NCBI GenBank assembly: GCA_024734555.1
Contig: JANPWX010000108.1
Coordinates: forward strand, 2,989,618 to 3,053,617
Direction: 5' to 3'
DNA: 64,000 bases
Origin: Trochalopteron elliotii
Taxonomy: Eukaryota; Chordata; Aves; Passeriformes; Leiothrichidae
The notes under the pieces are model-generated. The model made no database searches, was not told the origin of the DNA, and saw only the letters and a program-made list of their open reading frames with translations. Shown one piece after another: positions 1 to 10,327 of the stretch. A program made the translations under genes and the position numbers. Positions within the stretch are counted from its first letter, which is position 1; every line of letters starts with the position of its first letter.

Positions 1-1480
1 AGACTAGAGAGATACACATAACTTATTTTCTGTCATTATGATCTGGGTGGATTTATTTGGAATCTCTTGATAGGATGCAGAACAAGCACGTTTTGATTTT
101 GCTTTTTGATTCTGTCAGAGAAGCATTTTCTGCTTATATCCCAAAATACGGATTTAGGTTTGCTTGTACGCCAGGGCAATCAGGAATCACTTTAGGGTCA
201 ATAGAAGCTTTTCTGTGCATTAAAATGTCATTGCTTCCAAGTATTGTGTCTTACTACCTTTTGAGGAGTGGGATTGGAGGGTTTCCAGATTCTCCCTGGA
301 TCACAGCATTGAATTTAGCTCTTAAAGGCATTCAATATCATACTCTTTTCAAAAGCAAAAGAGTGTTAGGGATCCTGCTTAACCTTTTATTGATGATAAT
401 TTAGACATTTTCAGAATGATGAGTAGCACACTTCTAATATTATCATTTTACAATCCCTAGTACATTCTTGATATATTCTTCCTCACAAGAAAATCTATGC
501 ATATCAGCTCATACATTTGCAAGGTATAAATATTTTGATTAATACCTGTGTAATGTAACATATATGACCAGAGTTTGTTCATCCTGAATCCTGAATCCTC
601 CATCAGTCCTGAATTTGATACGGATATGTGACTAAATTGTAGAGATCATTGACTTTAATTTTTTTCCCCCTCACAGTTTTCTATCCCTTCATTCTTAGAG
701 GAGCAGCATTGACTTATGCTCAAGATAATGAAAAGGTTAATGAAACACAAAAGCAGCCTGTTTTCCATCAGTAAAGTATCCATGAACCATGAAACAATGA
801 GCCACGTATTTGTACTACATCTTAATATAGTGCTATTTGTTCTATACGTGCTTATAAAAGGAACCTTGTAACCCCAGGGATTTCCCCATGCACAGAGTAA
901 CTGGGTAAAAGCTGTAATCTGGAATTATTTCTCAATTGCTTTAGAATTGGAGACTGTACAGTCTTTTTTGATTGACAAGTGTACCAGTGTGTTTGGAAAC
1001 TGCCATTGCAGATGTAGGATTTACCTTCATATGTTACTGGCATTGTGATATTTTAGTACACTCAGTAAAAGATAGTGTTCCCTAGTAATTAGTCTATGTT
1101 AGAGTCTTGATTCATATTCCTAAACAGTCAGCAAGTCAAATAGACTTTTAAATCAGTAGGAGTCAAAAATACTAACATACCTCTTAAAAGCATTTTATTT
1201 TGTGATAAGCATTTTTATCTACTTCAGGTTATTTATTGCATCTTGTTACATAATAAGGGGAATAGTTCACATTCATTCTTCTAGGATTTCAAAAGACACA
1301 GCCTGGATTATTTATTTTTTAATCCAGCATAGATCAAAATCCAACTGCTGCCACTTGCAAGTACTCATCAGTGTACTAAAACATTGTGCCAAAAAAATAT
1401 CTGGTAGGGCACAACTTCTAACTTTTTAATGGTTTTCTGTTTCTTTAATATTTTAATATTTTTCTAAGGCACTCATATGT
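1..1480. other. Intronic sequence, no recognised gene
   Basis: AT-rich sequence without recognised repeats. The longest open frame is 57-404 on the + strand (115 codons, opening on TTG rather than ATG). Its product is hydrophobic in its last third and resembles no family I know, so I treat it as chance. The stretch runs into the assembly gap. Confidence 0.6.
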
Positions 1481-1827
1481 NNNNNNNNNNNNNNNNNNNN
1501 NNNNNNNNNNNNNNNNNNNNNNNNNNNNNNNNNNNNNNNNNNNNNNNNNNNNNNNNNNNNNNNNNNNNNNNNNNNNNNNNNNNNNNNNNNNNNNNNNNNN
1601 NNNNNNNNNNNNNNNNNNNNNNNNNNNNNNNNNNNNNNNNNNNNNNNNNNNNNNNNNNNNNNNNNNNNNNNNNNNNNNNNNNNNNNNNNNNNNNNNNNNN
1701 NNNNNNNNNNNNNNNNNNNNNNNNNNNNNNNNNNNNNNNNNNNNNNNNNNNNNNNNNNNNNNNNNNNNNNNNNNNNNNNNNNNNNNNNNNNNNNNNNNNN
1801 NNNNNNNNNNNNNNNNNNNNNNNNNNN
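1481..1827. other. Assembly gap (347 N)
   Basis: An uninterrupted run of N. Its true length is unknown unless the assembly states otherwise. Any open frame drawn across it is an artefact. It directly precedes the unusual block at 1828-2640, so the left edge of that block is missing. Confidence 0.99.
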
Positions 1828-2640
1828 GGAATTAGATCATTTGAGAAATGTATGATGAAGACAGCAAATGGAAGTCAGCAGATGACACAGGCATTTGCAT
1901 ACCATACAAATTGCTTATGATGGAGTAGTAGTTGTGAGCCCATTAAATACTCAGTAGCAAGTGTGGGAAAATGCAGCTACGTTTTGGCTGTTGCAGAATT
2001 TTCAAATGGGGATATAATTCCTGAAATTGTGCATCATGCTCTTCCTCTCCCTGCAATGCCATCAGCTGTGAGACAAGCAAGAGCTGGCTTGATGATGGAA
2101 ATACAGCTTGCTGTCCTGCTAGGTTTGGACAACAGTAATTATTTTGGTATCAGAAAATCCAGGATAAGCGTGTTTATCATCCACATGCGGCAAATTTCAA
2201 GGCCAAGCAGGAGTATTCAGTGCCATTACTATCCCAACAGCAACTCTTTTGGGCCCAGACTGGTCTCTACCTCACGAAACAGTAATAGAGATGACACAGA
2301 GTTATTTACTGTTGGAGCAGGCACAAGCTGGTTTGGCAGCAGAAGTATCTCAGGACGATACCCAGATCCTAACTCACCGAATATTGCTGCTGTTGCTGCA
2401 AGAAGTTGTAGAATTAATAGTATCTACATGTGCTACTCAGAAGTGATCTGCTGGAGCACAGTAGCAAAGAAAGGCAGCTACACTCACTGTGGCACACATT
2501 GTTGCCCACTGGAGCATGAGGACATTGCATAACAATGTAGGCCAGTGGTTTGGGCCAGCACCTCCTCCTCCACCACCATCTGAACACGAGAAGAGTCTTT
2601 GTTTTCCTTCCTCCCCCACAGTAAGACAAAATTAATTTTC
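1828..2640 (+). other. Unidentified protein-like block, possible decayed retrocopy
   Basis: This block is less AT-rich than its surroundings and open over long distances in more than one + frame. One frame runs 1963-2532 (189 codons, opening on GTG; first internal ATG near 2056), another is open 2249-2446, and a third is open from about 2139 to 2285 with a lysine/glutamine-rich product. Near 2555-2580 a run of CTCCTCCTCCACCACCATC encodes six prolines in one frame. Protein-like segments that jump between frames, with no introns or splice sites between them, fit an old processed copy of a gene carrying small indels. I could not name the parent. A chance cluster, an exon of a non-coding transcript or a transposon remnant are alternatives. 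The left end is hidden by the gap. Confidence 0.25.
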
Positions 2641-3123
2641 TTTTTAGAAAAAACTGAGACAACAAATCACTCATTACTCCAGAAATATTAAATAACTGTG
2701 CACTGGTATAAAATATCTAAAATTAATCTCAGAGGAACTCTTGCTGCTGTTTTGTTCTTACAACATTCTGTAATTTGTCTGATTATTGAACCAAAGTGCA
2801 ACGTGCAAGCGGTTTCCTTTGCACTCGACCTTTTGTTCTTGAATACGAAAATACATGTATTTTCAGGTAGATATACTACTTTTGAGGAGTTCTTACTAGT
2901 ATGTTTGCAATGTGGCATAGTCTAAGTATCCAGTTTCTGAATTTTTTACTGATATACTTTGAGATCTTCGCCACATTTAAACTAACTTGAATCAATAATA
3001 TCCCATATACATTTCTATTTGTTTTATTTGTGACCATGTTTGCTTTTGACTACATTGTAAGCCTCTGATAAAATGTTTTCTTTGTGAATCCAAACTTGTT
3101 TTGGTTGTCGTAATTGCTTTTTC

Positions 3124-3141
3124 TTTTTTTTTTTTTTTTTT
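3124..3141. repeat. Poly(T) tract, 18 T
   Basis: A homopolymer of 18 T. Such tracts can be the reverse complement of an old retroposon A-tail, but no retroposon body is recognisable beside it. Confidence 0.9.
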
Positions 3142-3439
3142 GGAAGACATAATAAGAAAACCATAGATTACAACAAACACTACCAGACGCTAGGTTTCAG
3201 GAAACGACTTTTTGGGCCCATGATGTTTTTGGCATGCTTCTCTTCATAGTTTGAGATTGATTAACAATTTTTCATCTTGTGTACCTTCATTTACCACATA
3301 CATGCCCCAGAAACAAACTGGCTACCTTGAAATAGAAGAGAGTCTTTGTTTCTGACATTCACAGTGGGGAGAGAAGTGTTTGGAGATTGCGATGGGACAC
3401 AGAATCAAATGCTGAAGCTATAAGGAATGATCTTTTATC

Positions 3440-3463
3440 TTTTTTTTTTTTTTTTTTTTTTTT
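3440..3463. repeat. Poly(T) tract, 24 T
   Basis: A homopolymer of 24 T, the longest in the window. Its length may be unreliable in a draft assembly. It lies about 300 bases from the poly(T) at 3124, and no element body is visible between them. Confidence 0.9.
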
Positions 3464-6400
3464 AATGCTTGTGGTTCAGAGTGTTGTAAACCTCTGGTTT
3501 CCTTTTCCATCTTTCTCCACACTTTTGTTGAGTATGAAAGAGCTCATGGTCATTTATGGACTCTATATTTTCTGTCTTTCCTTGCTCTGTGAACTCTTCC
3601 TTGCCTTTTGATACTGGGTAGCCTTTCCCTGGGTGTTGCAAGAGTATTCCTTATTCCTGGAATGGCACTGATCCCTGTACAAGGTGGCACTAAGCCCTAC
3701 ACAGCATTGTGGCAGCACTACTTTGTTTATATCCTTTGTTTTCTTGTTTCAGATCTTGGCTTTTCTCATGTGGCGAAGAGCATCTTCCATTAGATTTTGT
3801 GTCTTTTTATAAATGTCCAAAGGAACATCTATATTCCCTCTGATTTCTGGCAGCTGAGCTTCTGTACTGTTTTATTATGTCCTCAGACTGAAAAAACAGC
3901 CAGGATACCTTTCCTTATCTAGGGCAGTAGCGTCCACTTGTGATTATCCCCTTGATGACCTAGGCAAAGAAAGGGCATTTCCAAGACACGGTGACATCTG
4001 AAAGCTTGTGAATGTAAAGTCATTTAATCCTTGGGTAGCAGAGTTAGAAAATCCAGCCAGCAGTGCCAGTGTTATGGACACAATGGCACTGCCACATTGG
4101 CATTAGAACTGTTGGTGCTGCCAGGCACCTACACAGACCATCACAATGCACAAGTGTCAAAGGGTCACATAACTCCAGGATTGCTATTGCTTTAACTTGC
4201 AGAAGGTCAGAGTTCAGCTATCAGGACTGAAATTAGACTAGAATGCATGTATGCCCTGGACCATGCTGATAGAAGTTACTTTACAGCATAAACCATATCT
4301 GATATATTTTCTGGAGGAAATCTCTCTCAAGATAATTCCTCAAATAGTTCTCAGCCTAGATTTCTCTCTTCAGATGTCCTTGGTTGCTTCATAATCTTTC
4401 TTTTGGGGGACTGTTTGATACCAGTCCCCAGGCTGCTTGTGTTCCTATCCCACTGATGGCAGCTCTTGTTCAAAGGATGTTTGTAGCAGCTATTTAATTC
4501 TGTGTGGGGACCAGAAGCCTTTGAAATGGATGGAGTTGTGGTGAACTGTCAGAAAAAAGCTTTAAAGAAACACTTTTCCTGTATTTAGAATACTGTTAGC
4601 ATTTTGCATAATTTGAACATTTGGATAGTCATGTTTTACTTATTTGAATGCTGCTTACTGCGACATGCCTTGCAGTAGAGCTGTGAAGGGAGTGGTGATA
4701 TTTCAAAATAACCCAGCTTACTTGGGCAATATCAAATTCTGTGTAAATGAGATGATCTGAGGGGATTAGGTTGTGCTCATACATCCCTAAAAGTATTAGA
4801 CAAGAGCAGCAAGGAAAAATATCAATTTATTTCCTTCTTTTCCTCTCCTTTCTTTGCTATTTCTGCTAGACAAGTCTGTCCTCACACCACTGACTGGGAA
4901 GCAGAGGTTCTCATGGTTCAGAGGGTATTCTGTGGTTTTGAAAACTGCAAGTGAAATTAAGAAGAAGGAACAAGCCAGAGGAACTTCAGCAGTGGATGAA
5001 TTTGGTAGAATTAAGAGTAAACATAGCTACAGTTTTGTAATGTAGCTGCATATTCTGAAGGGTCTGCCCAGGAGTTCTGACATCCAATGGCCCTCAGCTA
5101 CTTTTTGTAAATCAGCATGCTGAAGGTATCTATGTATGGGCTGATACATAAACCCTTGCCATTTCACTGCTTAATATAATTTTCTAAAAATTAAAAAAAA
5201 ATAAATAAAAAGTTGCCCAAAAGACCCAAGCCAGCCCTCTAGTTGATTCATTACCAGTCCTGCAGATAAAATTAGGGAATCTTTTCCTTGCTTTCAGGTT
5301 GTCTATTTTTGTGCTTGAGGAACTTGCACTGCCAGAGGAAAACAGCAACTGATTCTGTTGTTCTTTCATGGATACCTTCTGACTGAGCTTCCTGATCACA
5401 GATTTTTGACAGTGCAGTTCAGATAACTTGAACCTGGAGTAATGAAAGGAAAATGATTTAAAGAGAAAACCTGAAGCGTTTCTACAAGCTTGTGGACTGA
5501 GGAAGGACCAAAAACTGTATTTACTTTCACAGTGGTATAAAAGCTGTAGAGGGCCAGTGCCAATGGTCTATGTCTCTTTAACACTTTAATTGCTAAGATG
5601 TCAAAACTGGGCACTTGCTGTGCAAGAGAACCACAGGAAAACCTTGTGTATGGGAGCTGGACAGGAAGGGTTAGTTACGCAATAATGCAGGGCATCACCT
5701 GAATTCAAATCTGTCATCCCCCTTGACTTGGCACCATCCTGCTTGATTTCAGATAAAAGCCAGTGGTGAGTAAAGCGTGTTATTTTTAACCTGTGGTTGT
5801 GCAAAACAGAGTGTCATGCCTTATTACACCAAGAAACAGCCCAGGTTTGCCCCAGACTTTAGATATCCCATTGGCATGCTTAACTCGTGACTTCAGTCCT
5901 TCTATCCCCCAATGCAGTGAGATAGAGGATAGAGGAGTCACTAGAAAGTCTCTTAATTAGGCTAAATTGGTTTTCTGAACCTTCAAAGTATGGGTCCAAC
6001 TTAGATGTCATTGGTGCAATGAATTCTGGCATAATCAATCTTTTTACTAGGGCAGTGCTTTCGTCAGTGCTGAGATGACAAGATACACACACTCAACTAG
6101 CTCATCTTTTCCACCATTGAATAATAATGCTCTTGAAATGGTTGTGATTACTTTGTACTTTCTACATTAAAACTGTAATCTAATTAACCAAAACTAAAAC
6201 CTAGATTAATTAAAAATTTTTGACATAAGTCAATTTCTTCTACAAAAGGTTTAGCAGTAATTACATCTAGTTTCCAAAAAAAATTTTTAAAAACACCTTA
6301 AGTCTCAAAAATGTATTTTTTGTTTTCTTCAGTGAGCAGTTTCAGTAAATTACACACACAAAAGAGAGATACTCTTGGCTTCATCTTTTAGTGCTTCAAC

Positions 6401-9400
6401 TTTGACACATGTTCCTCCTTGAAAAAATTGCAGTCAGTCCATTGTGTGCCATTTGGTTTGACAGGGTCAAAAACTTCTGAAAAGCTGAAGCCGTAGGTTG
6501 CCATCCCTCTATTGCCTCCCTTTGTAGTGGCACCCCCCAGGTGGCTGTGCAGCACCCTCAGTGCTCACAGGAATGAGTGCTGCTCAATTACCCACACACT
6601 GGTCCTCAGTATTTCTCCTCTTGTTCAGACTGTCTCGATATGAGGATTAAAAAAAAATAATTCATAAAAATGTAAAGTTTCAACATAAGCATCAGACTGA
6701 AGTTATGACAAGAGATTGGCACTGGTGAATCTACCTGCAAGTCATCAGGCAGAATACACAAAGTAATTTAAAAAAAAATGTATTAAATGTATTAATAGCA
6801 CAAAAATTCATGCTTCTGATGAACTAATAGAAAATTTACAAGAAAAATTATGTGAAAATAGCAAGATCTACATAGTCTTCTAGCTAGCTGTCAGTCCCGT
6901 TTCAGAACATCTCTCTATAATAACAAGTCAGTCTTGCCATAATTGCAGCTCTTTCTTGATATAAACATTTAAGCATATAGAGAGATATGGAACACAGTTT
7001 AAACTTTATCCTCTAAAGCACTCTAAAGGATAAATCCTTTAAAAATGGATTTAGCACCATCTCAGTTTGATAGATATTTATGATATAAAAGACCTATCCC
7101 ACCTGCTATTTTCTTTTGTCAAATAGGATTATTCTTATTCTTGGTTACTTGATAATACTTTAGTAAATGGATTGCATTCATTTAGACATATAAATTCTAT
7201 TTTCTTTCCCAGAATTCTTTCCTTTATTTTTATTGCTTGGCCACAGTTAATGGCTTAAATATATTTAATGTGCAGAATTTAAGTAAATAGGAATGGCAGC
7301 AGTCCAATACAGCAGTGTAGCTTAGCATAATGAGCAATATAAAGAAGATAACAAGTGTATTAGCTAATATTAATTCTTACACAATGTGTGCAATTAAATG
7401 TAGGACAATAAAGAGGAATTTAATGGTTGAAAAGGCATTAGTCCAGCCAGTTTATCAATATCTGGTTTTAATTTTAGAAATGTGAATCCTGTTATTTTTA
7501 ATTAATGTCTGTTTCTATCTCTTTGAGCACCCCTTTTTCTACATATGTATTTGGATGTGGAATTTTTTGATTTTGTTCTCTTCTCGTCACCTTTTCTATA
7601 TTTGTTTTAAAAAGTATGAATGAGTGACTGAACCCTTTCAACCACCTCTGTGCATTTCTTCCAAAATTGCTCCCATTTAGCAGCATGCGGTAGCTTCAAG
7701 CTGCATAGGATGCTCTCAAGAGTATAATCAGCAAAGTCATGTGATTTAAGAAATCAATTCTATGAGTACAGCAATATATAACCAAGAGCTGAAATACTTA
7801 ATAAAAAGTTGTGCTATGCATGCTTTTCTCTTACATTCCTACAAACCAAGTCAAGTCTCTTTGGGACTTACATGGGGAAAAGTGCTGTCAAAATCTCCTA
7901 CTTTGTGTGTTCCAAGGTGCTTTCTCCAAAGCATGTGCTTTTATTTTACATTTAGTCCATGTGATCTTTAATATATCTTTAATATCTTTAATGTTACTTT
8001 CTTATATCAGAGCGAGCACATTTTAATAAAATATAGTGTGTGTTACGGAGAACTTAAAAACTGAACTCTCAATTAGCTGTTAACAGAGGATACTAATATA
8101 GGGCAGTCCTCAGGTCTGGGGAAGAATTGCTCTCGGTAAGTTATTGTTTCTTTGCACTATATCCCCAATCCCATGAGGTCTTACAGAAACTTTCAATTTA
8201 GTATAAACTGTGAATTTAATTAGTGTTGTTATCCTGTTAGATTACTTATGACTTTGCTAATTAAAATTTGAATTAGCACTGTTGTCTATACTTCCCTACT
8301 GGAAAAAATTAATGCTAGCTGTGAAAGTGAGAAATACCTGAGCACTCAAAATGAGTATATTTTATATTTTTATTATTGTGAATGGCCTATATGAATGACC
8401 AAAAATACCTATTTTTCTTTTAAAACTCTTTGAACAACGACATCTGAACTGTTTTTTGCATTTTTTATTGAAATTTTTTGTCTGACTTGCTTTGTGGTGA
8501 TACAAAGGAAACCTTGGATGACACTTTCGGTGTAGAACCAGACATGGTACTGCAAATACAGAAATAATGTAAAATTCATGAACAAAGTTATAGAAAATAT
8601 AGAATAATAGAAATAGAAAAATGCAAAGGTGATAAATGCAAATGATAAGGAGACTTGATTAGATTGATGCTTGCTTTAGGATGGAAATGGACTGGGGAGC
8701 CTGAGATTTTGATTTTGTGGTCTTTGGGCTGCATTTTGCCCTGAATTTAGAATGGTTTAGAAATGATCTGCAATAGCCCTCCTTTTTTTCAATCCCCAGA
8801 CTTCTGCATCCTCTGGAGCATGAAATCTATCTTGAAAAGCTTCTCTGTTAGAATGGAGAGGTTATGTCCCAGTTGCAATTTGCTTTTTCCCTCTCATAAG
8901 ATAACTAGAATTAATGTCCAATTTTTGGTGGTTTTGCGACCTCTTGGGATTTAGTAAAATTGAAGCATTTTGTTGAATTTTTGCAGAGGTTTATTTTTAT
9001 CAGATACTCTGTCATATCAAGTTATTTCTTGCAAAGCTATGATGTGGACTCTTTTCTTGGTTGAGTAGATACTGCTGTGGCTTGAACAGTTTTAGTCAGA
9101 GTGTATTTCTCTGTGGGCATGCAATAAATTGTAGAAACATTTTCTGAGTTCATGGCATAACCTATGATGATAATTCATGTTAGTATAAGTTGCAAAAATA
9201 TTTTTTTTCACATCTAAAGGCTTTACACTCTTATCCTGGAAGCCAAAGGTGCCTTCATAACTGTACATTCAAGATTTAACAAGAATGGAATATAAAAAGT
9301 ACTTTTATTTTTAACATTCAGATCTTGTATAAAATAATAATATAAATAAGGAAGAATTGATTTTAAAGTTTTTCAGTGTTTTTGCTAGGAATGTTTATTT

Positions 9401-9689
9401 CCTTACCCCACATACAGCAAACTTCTTGAGAAATGGGATATGATTACCAAAAGATGCAATAATTGAATTCTAAGCTCTCCTATACAATGAGTACTATTTT
9501 TATTCTAGTATGGAACACTAAATAAAGAACATCTGTCCTTGGAACTGCCAGTGGTATGCTGTGCATTTGTCCATAAGGTGAATGGTGGGTAGTCAAACTT
9601 GACCTATATCTCAACAAATTAGATTATGAGCTATACCTAACTTGAAATTCACATATCTGTACAGTAGGAGAAGGGAATACAGGTGACCT

Positions 9690-10125
9690 CACCCCTGATA
9701 AGTAACAGCTATAGCCAATAAGGATGAGTGAGATAAAAGAGGATGTTAGCTGTTAAGGGGAGGAGCCTTGAGGAGCATGAAACAGGATCCTGGGGAGAGA
9801 GAATCACTGCTATGAGATCAGTCTGGGTCTGCAGTTAGAGCCTGTTGTTGGGACCTGCAGTCACAGTCTAGCCAGGTAAAAGCCTGCAGTCAGAGTCTGT
9901 GAAGTAATACATGAAGTCACAGTTTAGCAGGAAATAATCAGCAGTCAGAGGCTGCAAGGGAAATCCACAGTAGGAGCTTGCTGCAGCCAGAGTCAGTGAA
10001 TAGTTGTAGTTAAGATGCCTAAGCTGTAAAGAGGAATAAACCAGGACCTTTTGTATGCTGTGTGCAACAAGAAGTCTGAGCCTTGGCTCATCTTTACCCT
10101 TTAATAAGAGGGCTGCTGCAACATG
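9690..10125 (+). mobile_element. Solo-LTR-like remnant of an endogenous retroelement (tentative)
   Basis: A block differing in texture from the AT-rich surroundings: a purine-rich 5' part, a set of imperfect tandem repeats (9828-10008), an AATAAA at 10036-10041, then a GT/CT-rich stretch ending around a short CTGCTGCAACA. Promoter-like repeats, then a poly(A) signal, then a short GT/CT-rich tail resembles the U3-R-U5 order of a retroviral or ERVL-type LTR. I cannot define TG...CA ends or a target-site duplication, and no gag, pol or env coding sequence lies beside it, so at most this is a solo LTR. The boundaries are approximate and the family unknown. Confidence 0.4.
9828..10008 (+). repeat. 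Degenerate tandem repeat, unit about 24-30 bp
   Basis: Units share a core like CTGCAGTCAGAGTCTG, seen at 9828 (CTGCAGTTAGAGCCTG), 9855 (CTGCAGTCACAGTCTA), 9884 (CTGCAGTCAGAGTCTG), then GAAGTCACAGTTTAG near 9913, CAGCAGTCAGAGGCTG near 9940 and CTGCAGCCAGAGTCAG near 9981. Spacing is about 24-41 bp and the units have diverged. The array sits in the proposed U3 part of the LTR-like element, where repeated enhancer units are common. Confidence 0.65.
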
Positions 10126-10273
10126 TATTAGTACTATCATGTGTGTAGTCAATGTACTGTTTCTCAACAAAGCATTGAGGCTGATCTCAGAACTCTGTTA
10201 CCACAGGGGTTATAGAGTGGAGCTGGCCCAGAGCACAAGGCAGAACTTGCTAAAAATTATTCAGTCCCTTATT

Positions 10274-10327
10274 TAGGCATCCCCTTAACGTTTACCAGTT
10301 ACTTGATAAATGTTAAGGGGATGCCTA
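10274..10327. repeat. Near-perfect inverted repeat (23-bp arms, 8-nt loop)
   Basis: The left arm (10274-10296) begins TAGGCATCCCCTTAAC and the right arm (10305-10327) ends GTTAAGGGGATGCCTA. The spacer is AGTTACTT. In RNA form all but one of the 23 pairs would form, with one G:U wobble. It lies about 150 bp downstream of the LTR-like element. It could be a foldback or miniature transposon remnant, a short RNA hairpin or a recent local inverted duplication. The stem-loop is shorter than a usual microRNA precursor. Confidence 0.85.

Larger units (their letters stand above)
2641..9689. other. Intronic sequence, no recognised gene
   Basis: AT-rich intronic DNA with two poly(T) tracts (3124-3141 and 3440-3463) and a short bulged hairpin at 4060-4092. 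Open frames here are short (at most about 74 codons), on both strands, and without recognisable domains. I see no CR1 tail, splice-flanked exon or RNA gene in this stretch. Confidence 0.6.

Noticed and set aside
57..404. 115-codon + strand open frame
   Set aside because: Opens on TTG, no recognised domain and no splice or promoter context. Treated as chance within intron.
1477..1920. 147-codon open frame across the gap
   Set aside because: Almost all of it is N; the frame is an artefact of missing sequence.
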